Source of the DNA: Clostridiaceae bacterium
GTDB taxonomy: Bacteria; Bacillota; Clostridia; Saccharofermentanales; Saccharofermentanaceae
Direction: 5' to 3'
Assembly: GCA_012728275.1 (NCBI GenBank)
Contig: JAAYFK010000032.1
Location: forward strand, 1 to 64,000
Length of the DNA: 64,000 nucleotides
Notes under the pieces: model-generated
The model's input: only the letters and a program-made list of their open reading frames with translations
Databases searched by the model: none
Told to the model about the DNA's origin: nothing
Program-made: the position numbers and the translations under genes
In this document: piece after piece, positions 25,565-33,612 of the stretch
Layout: every line of letters starts with the position of its first letter
How positions within the stretch are numbered: position 1 is the stretch's first letter

Positions 25565-26512
25565 ATGGACAAGGAAGCTATTAATAACAATTTAAAGCCG
25601 CACCTTAGAAAAGCTACTGCTGCTGAGAAGAGAAGAGCACACAATATTAGAAAAATCAAGGAATGGGGTACGTTTACAGCGTACCTCACGCCTTCTTTTG
25701 TGGGAGTGTTGGTTTTCTTCTTTGTTCCTTTGTTGATGCTTTTGAAGATTTCATTTCAGAAGTCTTCGGCTAATACAGATTTTGCAGGCATTACGAATTA
25801 TTTAAGAGTACTAACAAATGATGCTTTCATTTCCGCTTCAAAGAACACACTGACGTTTGCTTTGTTGGCAGTTCCTCTAGCTGTTATCTTAGCTTTGCTT
25901 TTGGCATTGCTTTTGAATTCAGGATTACCTGGAAAGAGCTTATTCAGAAGTATTCTACTGAATCCAATGACGGTTCCTGTTGCATCAATTGTTCTAATTT
26001 GGCAAGTATTCTTCAGTTACAATGGAGTTCTTAATGGTTTATTAGGAGATTTATTTGGATTGAAGTCAACTGATTGGCTTAAGTCCGATTACGCTCAAGT
26101 TGTTATTTTGTTGTTATTTATTTGGAAGAATCTTGGGTACAACATGGTTTTATTTTTAGCAGCTCTTGGTAACATTCCGACTGAAGTTATTGAATCTGCG
26201 AAAATGGATGGTGCCAGCGCATTAAAGAGATTTTTCTCGATAAAACTATACTATTTGAATTCGACTATTTTTTTCGTTGGAATTATGTCGTTGATTAACT
26301 CATTTAAGATATTCCGTGAGGTTTACTTACTTACCGGTGATTACCCTTATGAGAACTTATATATGCTTCAGCACTTTATGAATAATGCCTTTACTCATCT
26401 TGATTACTCTAAGCTTTCTGCTGGTGCAATCGTCATGTGTGTTGTCATGATTGGTATTCTTGGAGTTTTGTTCTTCGTTGAGAGCAAGACGGATTCCAGT
26501 GTTGAAGAGTAA
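25565..26512 (+). CDS. Sugar ABC transporter permease (MalF/UgpA type)
   Basis: The 315-residue protein has six TM segments and the ATPase-docking EAA loop (ESAKMDGASALKRFFSIKL). It begins with a basic cytoplasmic tail of about 35 residues. It forms the channel of a carbohydrate importer with the next gene product. It lies 15 bases after the solute-binding lipoprotein. No ATPase is encoded in this operon; carbohydrate importers of Firmicutes often share one MsmK-like ATPase encoded elsewhere. Confidence 0.9.
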   Translation: MDKEAINNNLKPHLRKATAAEKRRAHNIRKIKEWGTFTAYLTPSFVGVLVFFFVPLLMLLKISFQKSSANTDFAGITNYLRVLTNDAFISASKNTLTFALLAVPLAVILALLLALLLNSGLPGKSLFRSILLNPMTVPVASIVLIWQVFFSYNGVLNGLLGDLFGLKSTDWLKSDYAQVVILLLFIWKNLGYNMVLFLAALGNIPTEVIESAKMDGASALKRFFSIKLYYLNSTIFFVGIMSLINSFKIFREVYLLTGDYPYENLYMLQHFMNNAFTHLDYSKLSAGAIVMCVVMIGILGVLFFVESKTDSSVEE

Positions 26513-26526
26513 GGAGGTGGCATGCT

Positions 26527-27669
26527 ATGGACAAAGATAATAAAGACACAAGAAGTGATGACGAGATTATCGCGACAAAGTTTGTTAAACGTTCGGATAA
26601 GAACGTTTCCATGAAGGCCACTTCAGATTTGCAAGAGAGAAGGCTTCAAGCACAAATGGCTAGACGTAAAGTCTTCGTCTCTTCAGAGAAATTTTCTTCG
26701 ATTTTCGATAGTATGACACAAGAAGAAAAAAATGCTTATTTTGATAAGGAGCGTAGGCGTGCTAAGGGCGTACTTAGAAGAAGAACAATTGGCAGGAACA
26801 TTTGGACAGGTGTTGGTGTTGTCATTGCAAGTATAGCCGCGATTATTGCTATTCTTCCGTTGTTCTTTACTTTCCTTAACTCATTTATGACTTCAGCTGA
26901 GATTAATGATAACTATGGTATGGTATTTCAGAGCCTTTCTGGACACTCTGATAGTGCAGCGAAGTATCTTTCTTCTACACCAGTGCTTAAGCTAATTCCA
27001 GAGCAAGTGACTATAGAACAATACAAGACGCTTATGTTTATGAGCCCAACATATTTACTTAAGTTCTGGAATTCGATTATTCTTGTTGTACCAATTGTAA
27101 TAGGACAAATGCTAGTAGCGTGCCTTGCAGCATATAGCTTCTCGAGATATAGAAGGAAGAGAAGAGAAATTCTGTTTTTCTCATATATTATATTAATGTT
27201 AATGCCTTTCCAGGTTACTCTTGTTCCAAACTATATAGTTGCAGAAAAGCTTGGAATTCTTGATTCAATATGGGCGATTATTTTACCAGGAGTATTCTCT
27301 ACATTCAGCGTATTCCTTCTCGCAAAGTACATGAGACAGATTCCTTCCTCATATATTGAGGCAGCTAAGCTAGATGGTGCTTCTGAATGGCAAATTTTTA
27401 CTAGAATTGCTATTCCAATGTGCAAGAGCGCGCTATATGCTATGAGTATCTTATTGTTCATAGATTATTGGAATATGGTTGAGCAACCATTGGTACTATT
27501 GACGAGCGTGGATAAGCAACCATTGTCAGTATTTCTATCGCAAGTCAACGAAGCGGAAATCGGTATTGCTTTCGCCGCTTCAGCATTATATATGATTCCA
27601 CCTATACTTATTTTCTTGTATGGAGAAGAGTATTTGGTAGAGGGAATATCTAGATCAGGAATTAAGTAA
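26527..27669 (+). CDS. Sugar ABC transporter permease (MalG/UgpE type) with long N-terminal extension
   Basis: The 380-residue protein has six TM segments from about residue 92 and the EAA loop EAAKLDGASEWQIFTRIAIPM. The first 90 residues are charged and cytoplasmic, longer than usual for the family (about 280 residues in all). An enlarged extracellular loop lies between TM1 and TM2 (residues about 125-165). It pairs with the permease just upstream. The extension might contact the ATPase or the adaptor encoded next. Confidence 0.88.
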   Translation: MDKDNKDTRSDDEIIATKFVKRSDKNVSMKATSDLQERRLQAQMARRKVFVSSEKFSSIFDSMTQEEKNAYFDKERRRAKGVLRRRTIGRNIWTGVGVVIASIAAIIAILPLFFTFLNSFMTSAEINDNYGMVFQSLSGHSDSAAKYLSSTPVLKLIPEQVTIEQYKTLMFMSPTYLLKFWNSIILVVPIVIGQMLVACLAAYSFSRYRRKRREILFFSYIILMLMPFQVTLVPNYIVAEKLGILDSIWAIILPGVFSTFSVFLLAKYMRQIPSSYIEAAKLDGASEWQIFTRIAIPMCKSALYAMSILLFIDYWNMVEQPLVLLTSVDKQPLSVFLSQVNEAEIGIAFAASALYMIPPILIFLYGEEYLVEGISRSGIK

Positions 27670-27698
27670 TTTTAAGAAACCTTCAGGGGGATACAAGA

Positions 27699-29378
27699 AT
27701 GGCAAATTTTAAGAAGAACAGAAAATGGGTAATAAGGGCAGCGGTTGCTTTTGTTTTGATACTTGGATTGCTTACGTTCTTTTCGAACACGATAATGAAC
27801 GCTACGATTCCTAAGGTAGTTGTAGAAAGTGCATATCGTGGAAATCTTTCATACACAAATAGCCAAACAGGAACTGCTAAAGCTGAAGGTGTTACAGAGG
27901 TCAAAGGTATTGAGGGAAGAGAGATAGCAAGTGTTGTCCTATCAAACTATGATAGAGTGAGCCCAGGAGATGTAATTCTTACACTCAAGCCTGTAACTGA
28001 TACTACTGCATTGGATACTCTTGAAGAGCAATTGCTTGCTTTACAGAGAGAAGCAGAATATGCGGCAAGACAACCATCCACTTCGGTTGACTATTCTGTA
28101 TATTTACAAGCTATTGTCGATGCTGAGGCAGCTTTGGCACAAGCTAATAGTACTTTATCCGCGGCGATGAATAGAGAAGCAACTCTTACAGCTGCGCAAG
28201 GAGTAATTAATGCCAATTCTTCTACTGCTATTGCTCAACAGGCAGAAGTAGATGCAGCTTCAGCTAGTTTAGAGGCTATTAATGTAGAAATTAGCCAGAA
28301 TCAAAATCAAATCAGTGTTCTAGATGACAGAATAGCTGTTTTTACTACTCTTGGAACACCTACGCCTTCTCCAGCTGACCCGGGAGTAATTACTCCAACC
28401 CCTGTTGCAGGTTCAATTGAAGAATTGTGTGCGCAAAGACAAGCGTTAGTTGAAGAGAATGAAATTCTACAGGCTAATTTAGCTGATGCTCAAGCCAGAC
28501 TAAATAATGCCGCTTCTCAACTAGCAACAACTAATACAGCTATTGAGAATGCCAATGCTACTATTGAAGCAGCTAACAGTCTTCCATCTGTTACATCTGC
28601 ACAAGCTGCAGTAAATACAGCGAATTCTGCGCTAACAGCTGCTCGCGAAGCATATACAAATATCCAGATTACTACAGGGATTGCTGCTGACCAGGCTCAA
28701 GATTCGGTTGAAGACCGCAATGAGAACATAGCTGAATTGACTGAGCAGATTGCTGAGCTTTCAGAGACGATGGAAGCAACTGAAATCAGAGCTACGGCTG
28801 CAGGATATATTTACGGTATGACTACTGCTGTAGGCGATGTTTTAGTTAAGGATCAAGTTCTTCTTCAAATTATTCCTGATAATGTTTCATGTACAGTATC
28901 TTTCACATTTGAGGAGAGCGTGGCTTCAAACTTTAGTATTGGCATGGAGCTAAGCGTTGATAGCTATTGGATTGATAAAGTGGTAATTGTATCAATTAAG
29001 CCAGATGCTTCTGATCCACGTAACAAGAGAACAGTAAAGTGCTCGATTGAAGGTAATGTAATGCCGGGAGAGCAAATCACGGTAGTAGCAGATAGGGCTA
29101 ATTCCGATTATGATTGCGTTGTACCTTCAAGTGCGGTCTATGAGGATAACTCTGGAACCTTCATTTATGTTGTTGAGCAAACCTCAACTGTTCTTGGCAA
29201 TAAGTGCATAGTACATAGAGTCAAGGTAACTGTTGAAGCAACCGACGGCGCGAGAACAGCTATTTCTGGGGAGAATATTGAAGGTGCACAAATTGTTGTT
29301 CGTAGTGAGAAACCATTACACGATGGCGACAGAGTAAGACTGACAGACTATAGCACTACAGAAGATGAAAGGAGCTAA
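27699..29378 (+). CDS. RND/HlyD-type adaptor (membrane fusion) protein
   Basis: The 559-residue protein has one TM segment (residues 11-30), a first half of a lipoyl/barrel-sandwich domain (TGTAKAEGVTEVKGIEG), and a long Ala/Gln-rich coiled-coil hairpin (about 105-345) whose middle carries a Pro/Thr stretch (TPTPSPADPG, TPTPVAG). The second lipoyl half follows (ATAAGYIYGMTTAVGDVLV), then beta-barrel domains. In Gram-positives such adaptors join MacB-type exporters. Here the gene follows sugar importer permeases by 29 bases and precedes a MacB-core-like protein by 5, so it works in the same assembly or was captured by the operon. No exporter ATPase is present. Confidence 0.82.
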   Translation: MANFKKNRKWVIRAAVAFVLILGLLTFFSNTIMNATIPKVVVESAYRGNLSYTNSQTGTAKAEGVTEVKGIEGREIASVVLSNYDRVSPGDVILTLKPVTDTTALDTLEEQLLALQREAEYAARQPSTSVDYSVYLQAIVDAEAALAQANSTLSAAMNREATLTAAQGVINANSSTAIAQQAEVDAASASLEAINVEISQNQNQISVLDDRIAVFTTLGTPTPSPADPGVITPTPVAGSIEELCAQRQALVEENEILQANLADAQARLNNAASQLATTNTAIENANATIEAANSLPSVTSAQAAVNTANSALTAAREAYTNIQITTGIAADQAQDSVEDRNENIAELTEQIAELSETMEATEIRATAAGYIYGMTTAVGDVLVKDQVLLQIIPDNVSCTVSFTFEESVASNFSIGMELSVDSYWIDKVVIVSIKPDASDPRNKRTVKCSIEGNVMPGEQITVVADRANSDYDCVVPSSAVYEDNSGTFIYVVEQTSTVLGNKCIVHRVKVTVEATDGARTAISGENIEGAQIVVRSEKPLHDGDRVRLTDYSTTEDERS

Positions 29379-29383
29379 TTCGA

Positions 29384-30631
29384 ATGCAATTACGCTTTTT
29401 GGATAGCATAAAGAGTATTGTAGAGAAAGGCTCAAACGAGCGCAAAAGAAGCTTCTTTAAGTTTATTCTTTCTGTGCCATTTTGGGTGCTTGTCGCATCA
29501 CTTGTAATTGGGACGTTTTCAGTTGTCAACATCTTTAGCATACTAGGTGCTCGAAAAGACAAATCCATGAACGAATATTGGCAACAAGGCACAGATGTAC
29601 GATATCGTCATATGGCTGTTTATGCATCTGGAAGCCGTTCGTTCGGACTATTCTCGCCATTAACTTATGAAGAGGCAGGGGGTTCACTTTGCGTATCTGA
29701 TATTACAACAATTCGTACTGCGCTTCAGAATGTAAGTGACTCATCAAATACAAGTGGTAAGGGCAATGGCCTTAAAGATGGAAAGCCACAAGGTTGGGAG
29801 GATTGCTATTCATCAATCTTAAGTGCTAATGTCATTTACTCATCTGATGTAAATGAAGATGGCATTAAAACGGACTTATCCTCGGACACATCTGTAATTG
29901 CAGTATCAGGAAATTTTCGTGCATTCCACCCTTACGAGTATTTATCTGGCGGTTTCTTACCTGAAGATGAAGTTGATAAGAATCAGATTGTAATTAATGA
30001 CGTACTTGCTTGGACTTTATTTAAGTCTTATGACATAGTAGGCTCGAGAATAACGATTTTCAATGAGGAATTTGTTATTGTTGGAGTTGTATCGCAATCA
30101 ACGGGCAAAATTGATGAACTTGTTGGAAATGAAGACCCGCAGGTGTTCATGTATTTTTCTAAGCTTATAGACGTCTATGCAGGGGGCTTTTTTGGAACTT
30201 CTGAGGGAATGTCTTCAAGTGATTTGGCAATAGGTTGCTACGAGGCTATGCTTCCTGAGGAGGTCTCAGGAGTAGCTAATTCCGATATGATTGCCGCAAT
30301 ACCTAGTTACACTGTTGAGAATAACAATATGTATGTAATAAGTTGCACGGGAAGATATAATCTTAAGAACATTTGGAACCAAATGATTCCTTTTGGTGCG
30401 ATGGAGGAGAAGTACGCGAATATTGATTTTCCTTCATGGGAGAAAGCAAGTCAGCTTACGCTTCAATATCTATTCTACGATTGTGTAGCGATACTTATGG
30501 CTTTGGTATTGATGATTTCTGCAATTGTGTCGATTATCCTTCGCTATCATGCTCGAAAAGCAATTCCAGCTCTAGACACTCTCGTTACAGAAGAAATAGA
30601 TGAGAGTGAAGAGAACAAGAAAGACTTCTGA
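29384..30631 (+). CDS. MacB-core-like extracellular domain protein with only two TM segments
   Basis: The 415-residue protein has a TM segment near residues 30-50, an extracellular domain (about 55-360), and one TM segment near 365-390. The extracellular part has the MacB periplasmic-core pattern (VIAVSGNFRAFHPYEYLSGGFLP, QIVINDVLAWTLFKS, VGSRITIFNEEFVIVGVV split along residues 165-245). Normal FtsX/MacB permeases have four TM segments, so the last two or three are missing. It starts behind AAAGGAGC 5 bases after the adaptor gene. It may be a docking partner for the adaptor rather than a transporter. Confidence 0.65.
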   Translation: MQLRFLDSIKSIVEKGSNERKRSFFKFILSVPFWVLVASLVIGTFSVVNIFSILGARKDKSMNEYWQQGTDVRYRHMAVYASGSRSFGLFSPLTYEEAGGSLCVSDITTIRTALQNVSDSSNTSGKGNGLKDGKPQGWEDCYSSILSANVIYSSDVNEDGIKTDLSSDTSVIAVSGNFRAFHPYEYLSGGFLPEDEVDKNQIVINDVLAWTLFKSYDIVGSRITIFNEEFVIVGVVSQSTGKIDELVGNEDPQVFMYFSKLIDVYAGGFFGTSEGMSSSDLAIGCYEAMLPEEVSGVANSDMIAAIPSYTVENNNMYVISCTGRYNLKNIWNQMIPFGAMEEKYANIDFPSWEKASQLTLQYLFYDCVAILMALVLMISAIVSIILRYHARKAIPALDTLVTEEIDESEENKKDF

Positions 30632-30652
30632 TTGAAATATAAGCACAATAAT

Positions 30653-30711
30653 CCAAGAGTATACTTCCTTGTAAGATGCTACAGTTGTAGCTAATTCTAA
30701 GGATCTCTTGG
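30653..30711 (+). promoter_or_regulatory. Three nested stems ending in the ribosome binding site
   Basis: CCAAGAG (30653-30659) pairs with CTCTTGG (30705-30711). Inside it TCCTT (30666-30670) pairs with AAGGA (30699-30703), and innermost GCTACA (30678-30683) pairs with TGTAGC (30686-30691). The outer stem takes up the first two G of the GGAGG (30710-30714) that serves the next gene. The RNA could thus hide or reveal that site. No T-run follows, so it is not a plain terminator. Confidence 0.5.
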
Positions 30712-30722
30712 AGGTGCTTCAT

Positions 30723-31790
30723 ATGAACAAAAGACTTCAGAAGCTAATAATTTGTGGACTTACTACTTCGATGGCATTCTCAATCTGTTTGATGATGACA
30801 GGCTGCTCAGTCGATTTTGATAGACTGGAAGGCGGCTGGAGAAAAATTGGAGAAGCTTTTACTTCATCTAATGAAGATGCAAGTGAAGGCGAAGAAGATG
30901 CAACTGACATAGAAGCAGTGATAACACCAATTATTGAGATTACTCCAACTGAAGAGCCTACTCCTACTCCTGTAGTAATTACCGTAACGCCAACGATTGA
31001 GATAACGCCTACGCCAACTCCTGCTCCAGAAAGAGTAGATTTCTCGAGTCTAGAGACTGTTGAGATTATGGACGGCTTCAATGTATCAGTTGAAGAATTC
31101 TCGGAGAGTGTAGTTGATGAGAATAGCAATCCAGTTTGCTCTTTTGCTGGAAACAGAATGGTAGTAGAAATTCCTAATGCACCTAATGTTCAAACAGCGA
31201 TGAACTTATATCTTGATGGTTTTTACTATGAGGCAGAAGGTCTATATAATCGTTATGCCAATAATGCTATGGCGGAGAATTCTCTTCCAGAAGTATTAGG
31301 CGATACTATAATCAGTAATTATTCGGTTAATTTGGATTATAGTTATTCAAATAATTCTAGAATCATTTCTATTGCTATGAGTTATTCAGTAACTGATAAC
31401 ATAACGGGAGACCAAGAAGAATCCTGTGTAGAATACATCAGCTTTGATATGCTTACTGGACAAACAATTGGTCTAGACGACTTGACCAATAGGAGTAGTG
31501 ACTTGTACGAGAGTTTTACTTTGGCTCTTAACTCAGCAATGGATATTCAGAATGCTCAGACAAATCCTACACCAGAGCCTACTAATGGCGTTACACCTAT
31601 GCCAACCGCACCAAGCGCTTATGTCTTTGATGAAATCCAAATCATGTTCCAACAGCCAGGTGCTGAAACATGCACTGCCGAAATCTATGGAATAGTGGAC
31701 GGGCAAGCAGTCATTCATACAACAATCGATTTTAATCAATATAGTCAATACTTGAACAGATACGCTATGATAGTATTGGAACTTGTATAA
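30723..31790 (+). CDS. Lipoprotein with Thr/Pro linker and DUF3298/RsiV-like domain
   Basis: The 355-residue lipoprotein (lipobox MTGC, C28) has an acidic segment, then a Thr/Pro/Ile-rich spacer (about residues 62-106), then a domain (about 115-355) like the DUF4163/DUF3298 pair found in RsiV and PdaC (SYSVTDNITG, EYISFDMLTGQTIGLDDL, YVFDEIQIMFQQPG). A second short TP-rich insert interrupts it. Such domains bind lysozyme or wall material in some proteins. ATG 30723 follows GGAGG. It is the last gene before a terminator and probably belongs to the preceding operon. Confidence 0.65.
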   Translation: MNKRLQKLIICGLTTSMAFSICLMMTGCSVDFDRLEGGWRKIGEAFTSSNEDASEGEEDATDIEAVITPIIEITPTEEPTPTPVVITVTPTIEITPTPTPAPERVDFSSLETVEIMDGFNVSVEEFSESVVDENSNPVCSFAGNRMVVEIPNAPNVQTAMNLYLDGFYYEAEGLYNRYANNAMAENSLPEVLGDTIISNYSVNLDYSYSNNSRIISIAMSYSVTDNITGDQEESCVEYISFDMLTGQTIGLDDLTNRSSDLYESFTLALNSAMDIQNAQTNPTPEPTNGVTPMPTAPSAYVFDEIQIMFQQPGAETCTAEIYGIVDGQAVIHTTIDFNQYSQYLNRYAMIVLELV

Positions 31791-31813
31791 ACACTCAAAG
31801 CATTAAGTTTTAG

Positions 31814-31846
31814 CGGAGAACGGGCAGTTGCTCGTTCTCCGTTTTT
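31814..31846 (+). terminator. Rho-independent terminator of the envelope operon
   Basis: CGGAGAACG (31814-31822) pairs with CGTTCTCCG (31833-31841), followed by TTTTTG. Confidence 0.9.
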
Positions 31847-31965
31847 GTCTCTAAAAATGCGCGAAAATTGAGTAAAAAACTCGCTAAAGTTGAATATGAC
31901 CTTAAAGTGATGTAAACTTTTCGAGTATATGCAAGAAAGATAGTTCCTTTTGAGGAGGGAAAATA

Positions 31966-33351
31966 ATGAATTTCAAGAGAATAACAACAATGATACTTGT
32001 AGCGGCGATGCTAGCAGGAGTAGTTTCTGGTTGTAAGAAGGTTCCAGATGAGGTTCCAACTTCATCTTCCACTGAAGCGACCACTGTTGAGATAGAAACC
32101 ACAACGAATCCTGACAGCACGGAAGTAACTCAAGCACCATTGATTTTGGATGGATATTCTCAACTGCCCCTACTTAGTACCAACGACGCTTCTGATACGG
32201 TGGATATATATTCATGGAACAACGAACTTTCTTCGTTGATTGATACATATTCGGATATCAACTACAACTATACAGTGTATGAAGAATATGAATACTACGA
32301 GTACTTAGACCAGGCATTTGCCGATGGTAATGCGCCGGATTTGTTTGTGTGCGATAGTGAGCATGCAAGAGAATATGCAATTAATGGACAGGCTATGCCC
32401 GTAAATAGTGTTGGAATTTCTAATAGTGAGTTAACGGGAATGTTTGATTCAACGCTTAGAAATGCTACAGATAATGATGGTGTAATTAGAGGCCTAGCTT
32501 ATGCGGTTGAGCCTGTTGGAATATTCTATAATCGTGATTTGGCCCTAGAGTATCTTGGAGTAGAAGAGCCTGCTGATGTTCAAGCTTTCTTTGCCGATTG
32601 GGATTCTTTTCTGAGTACTGCAAGAAATGTAAATACTGCAAGTGAAGGCGAAGTAAGACTAATTGGAGGTCCAGGAGAATTAGAGACCACCTTTTTAGCG
32701 CAAAGGACTACGCCTTGGGTTGATGGTACTACAGTTAGTTTTGATGACGCTATGAGCAATTACCTTGAAGTATCCCAAAGCTTAGCTCTCGAAGAGTTAA
32801 CTTTTAACAGCATAGTAGGTTCTCCCGATTGGCAAACTCAAATTCTTGGTGATCAAGTAATTGCGTGCTACGCGACGCTTGATGATATGAGAAGGGTAAT
32901 GATTAATGCGCCGACTGGAGAGGAAGCTCCAAATTGGGGACTAGTTGATACTCCTAGTGCAACTTGTGTTGGAACGGCCTTCATCATGGTATCAAGTACA
33001 TGTGATATGACTGCTTCTTGTGCAAAGATTCTGAGAGACATTGCAATCAATAATGAGGCTCTTGAGGCGATGGCGGCATCTGGTATGTTCGTAAATTCTT
33101 CAGCTGTAATGAATGAAATAGCCTCAGATGTTAACTATACGTATGAGTGGCTAGTCGGACAGAATCCTATAGTGATACTTTTGAATGATGCAACTAATGC
33201 AAGTAGCTTAGTACTATGCGCAAATGAGGCCGAAGCGATGTCGGTTTACCATGTTGTCGCCGAGTCATTCCTGACTGGTGATATCACATCGATTAGCGAT
33301 GCTGAGAACTCTTATATAGCGGTTATGGAAGAGCATTTAGGAATTGTCTGA
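31966..33351 (+). CDS. Extracellular solute-binding lipoprotein
   Basis: The 461-residue lipoprotein (lipobox VSGC, C23) has a short Ser/Thr linker (residues 28-57) and a type-1 solute-binding fold: TVDIYSWNNELSSLID, then DGNAPDLFVCDSEHAREY, GLAYAVEPVGIFYNRDLA, and WQTQILGDQVIACYAT. It is shorter than the two giant lipoproteins and lacks their beta-rich domain. It sits alone between two terminators, directly before the cellobiose phosphorylase gene, so cello-oligosaccharides are possible ligands. It may serve the permeases at 25.6-27.7 kb. Confidence 0.8.
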   Translation: MNFKRITTMILVAAMLAGVVSGCKKVPDEVPTSSSTEATTVEIETTTNPDSTEVTQAPLILDGYSQLPLLSTNDASDTVDIYSWNNELSSLIDTYSDINYNYTVYEEYEYYEYLDQAFADGNAPDLFVCDSEHAREYAINGQAMPVNSVGISNSELTGMFDSTLRNATDNDGVIRGLAYAVEPVGIFYNRDLALEYLGVEEPADVQAFFADWDSFLSTARNVNTASEGEVRLIGGPGELETTFLAQRTTPWVDGTTVSFDDAMSNYLEVSQSLALEELTFNSIVGSPDWQTQILGDQVIACYATLDDMRRVMINAPTGEEAPNWGLVDTPSATCVGTAFIMVSSTCDMTASCAKILRDIAINNEALEAMAASGMFVNSSAVMNEIASDVNYTYEWLVGQNPIVILLNDATNASSLVLCANEAEAMSVYHVVAESFLTGDITSISDAENSYIAVMEEHLGIV

Positions 33352-33383
33352 AAAAATCTATTAGAGTTTAAATGAGAAAAATG

Positions 33384-33419
33384 CGATGTGGTCTTCGAAG
33401 AAGGGGGCCACATCGTTTT
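33384..33419 (+). terminator. Rho-independent terminator after the solute-binding protein
   Basis: CGATGTGG (33384-33391) pairs with CCACATCG (33408-33415), followed by TTTTTATT. Confidence 0.88.
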
Positions 33420-33499
33420 TATTAATCTTCTAGCGTTCACGTACACGCAAAATAATCAAACGCCGATAGTCCTTTTCGAGGAGGGAAACGAGCCTCAAT

Positions 33500-33529
33500 T
33501 TGACAAAAAAGTAAGGAATTTGTTATACA
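33500..33529 (+). promoter_or_regulatory. Promoter of the cellobiose phosphorylase gene
   Basis: TTGACA (33500-33505) and TATACA (33524-33529) are spaced by 18 bases, 84 bases before the ATG. The leader contains a small hairpin (TTGCC-TTA-GGCAA). This is among the best promoter matches in the window. Confidence 0.75.
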
Positions 33530-33612
33530 AATAGTCGTTGTGGAGTTCATATTATTCTGTGCTTAGTGTAAAATGTTATTGCCTTAGGCAAATAGATTTT
33601 GGAGGTATCATA

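Noticed and set aside
33500..33612. Leader of the cellobiose phosphorylase gene as a riboswitch
   Set aside because: Only one small hairpin (TTGCC-TTA-GGCAA) is present and no known riboswitch core is recognisable.
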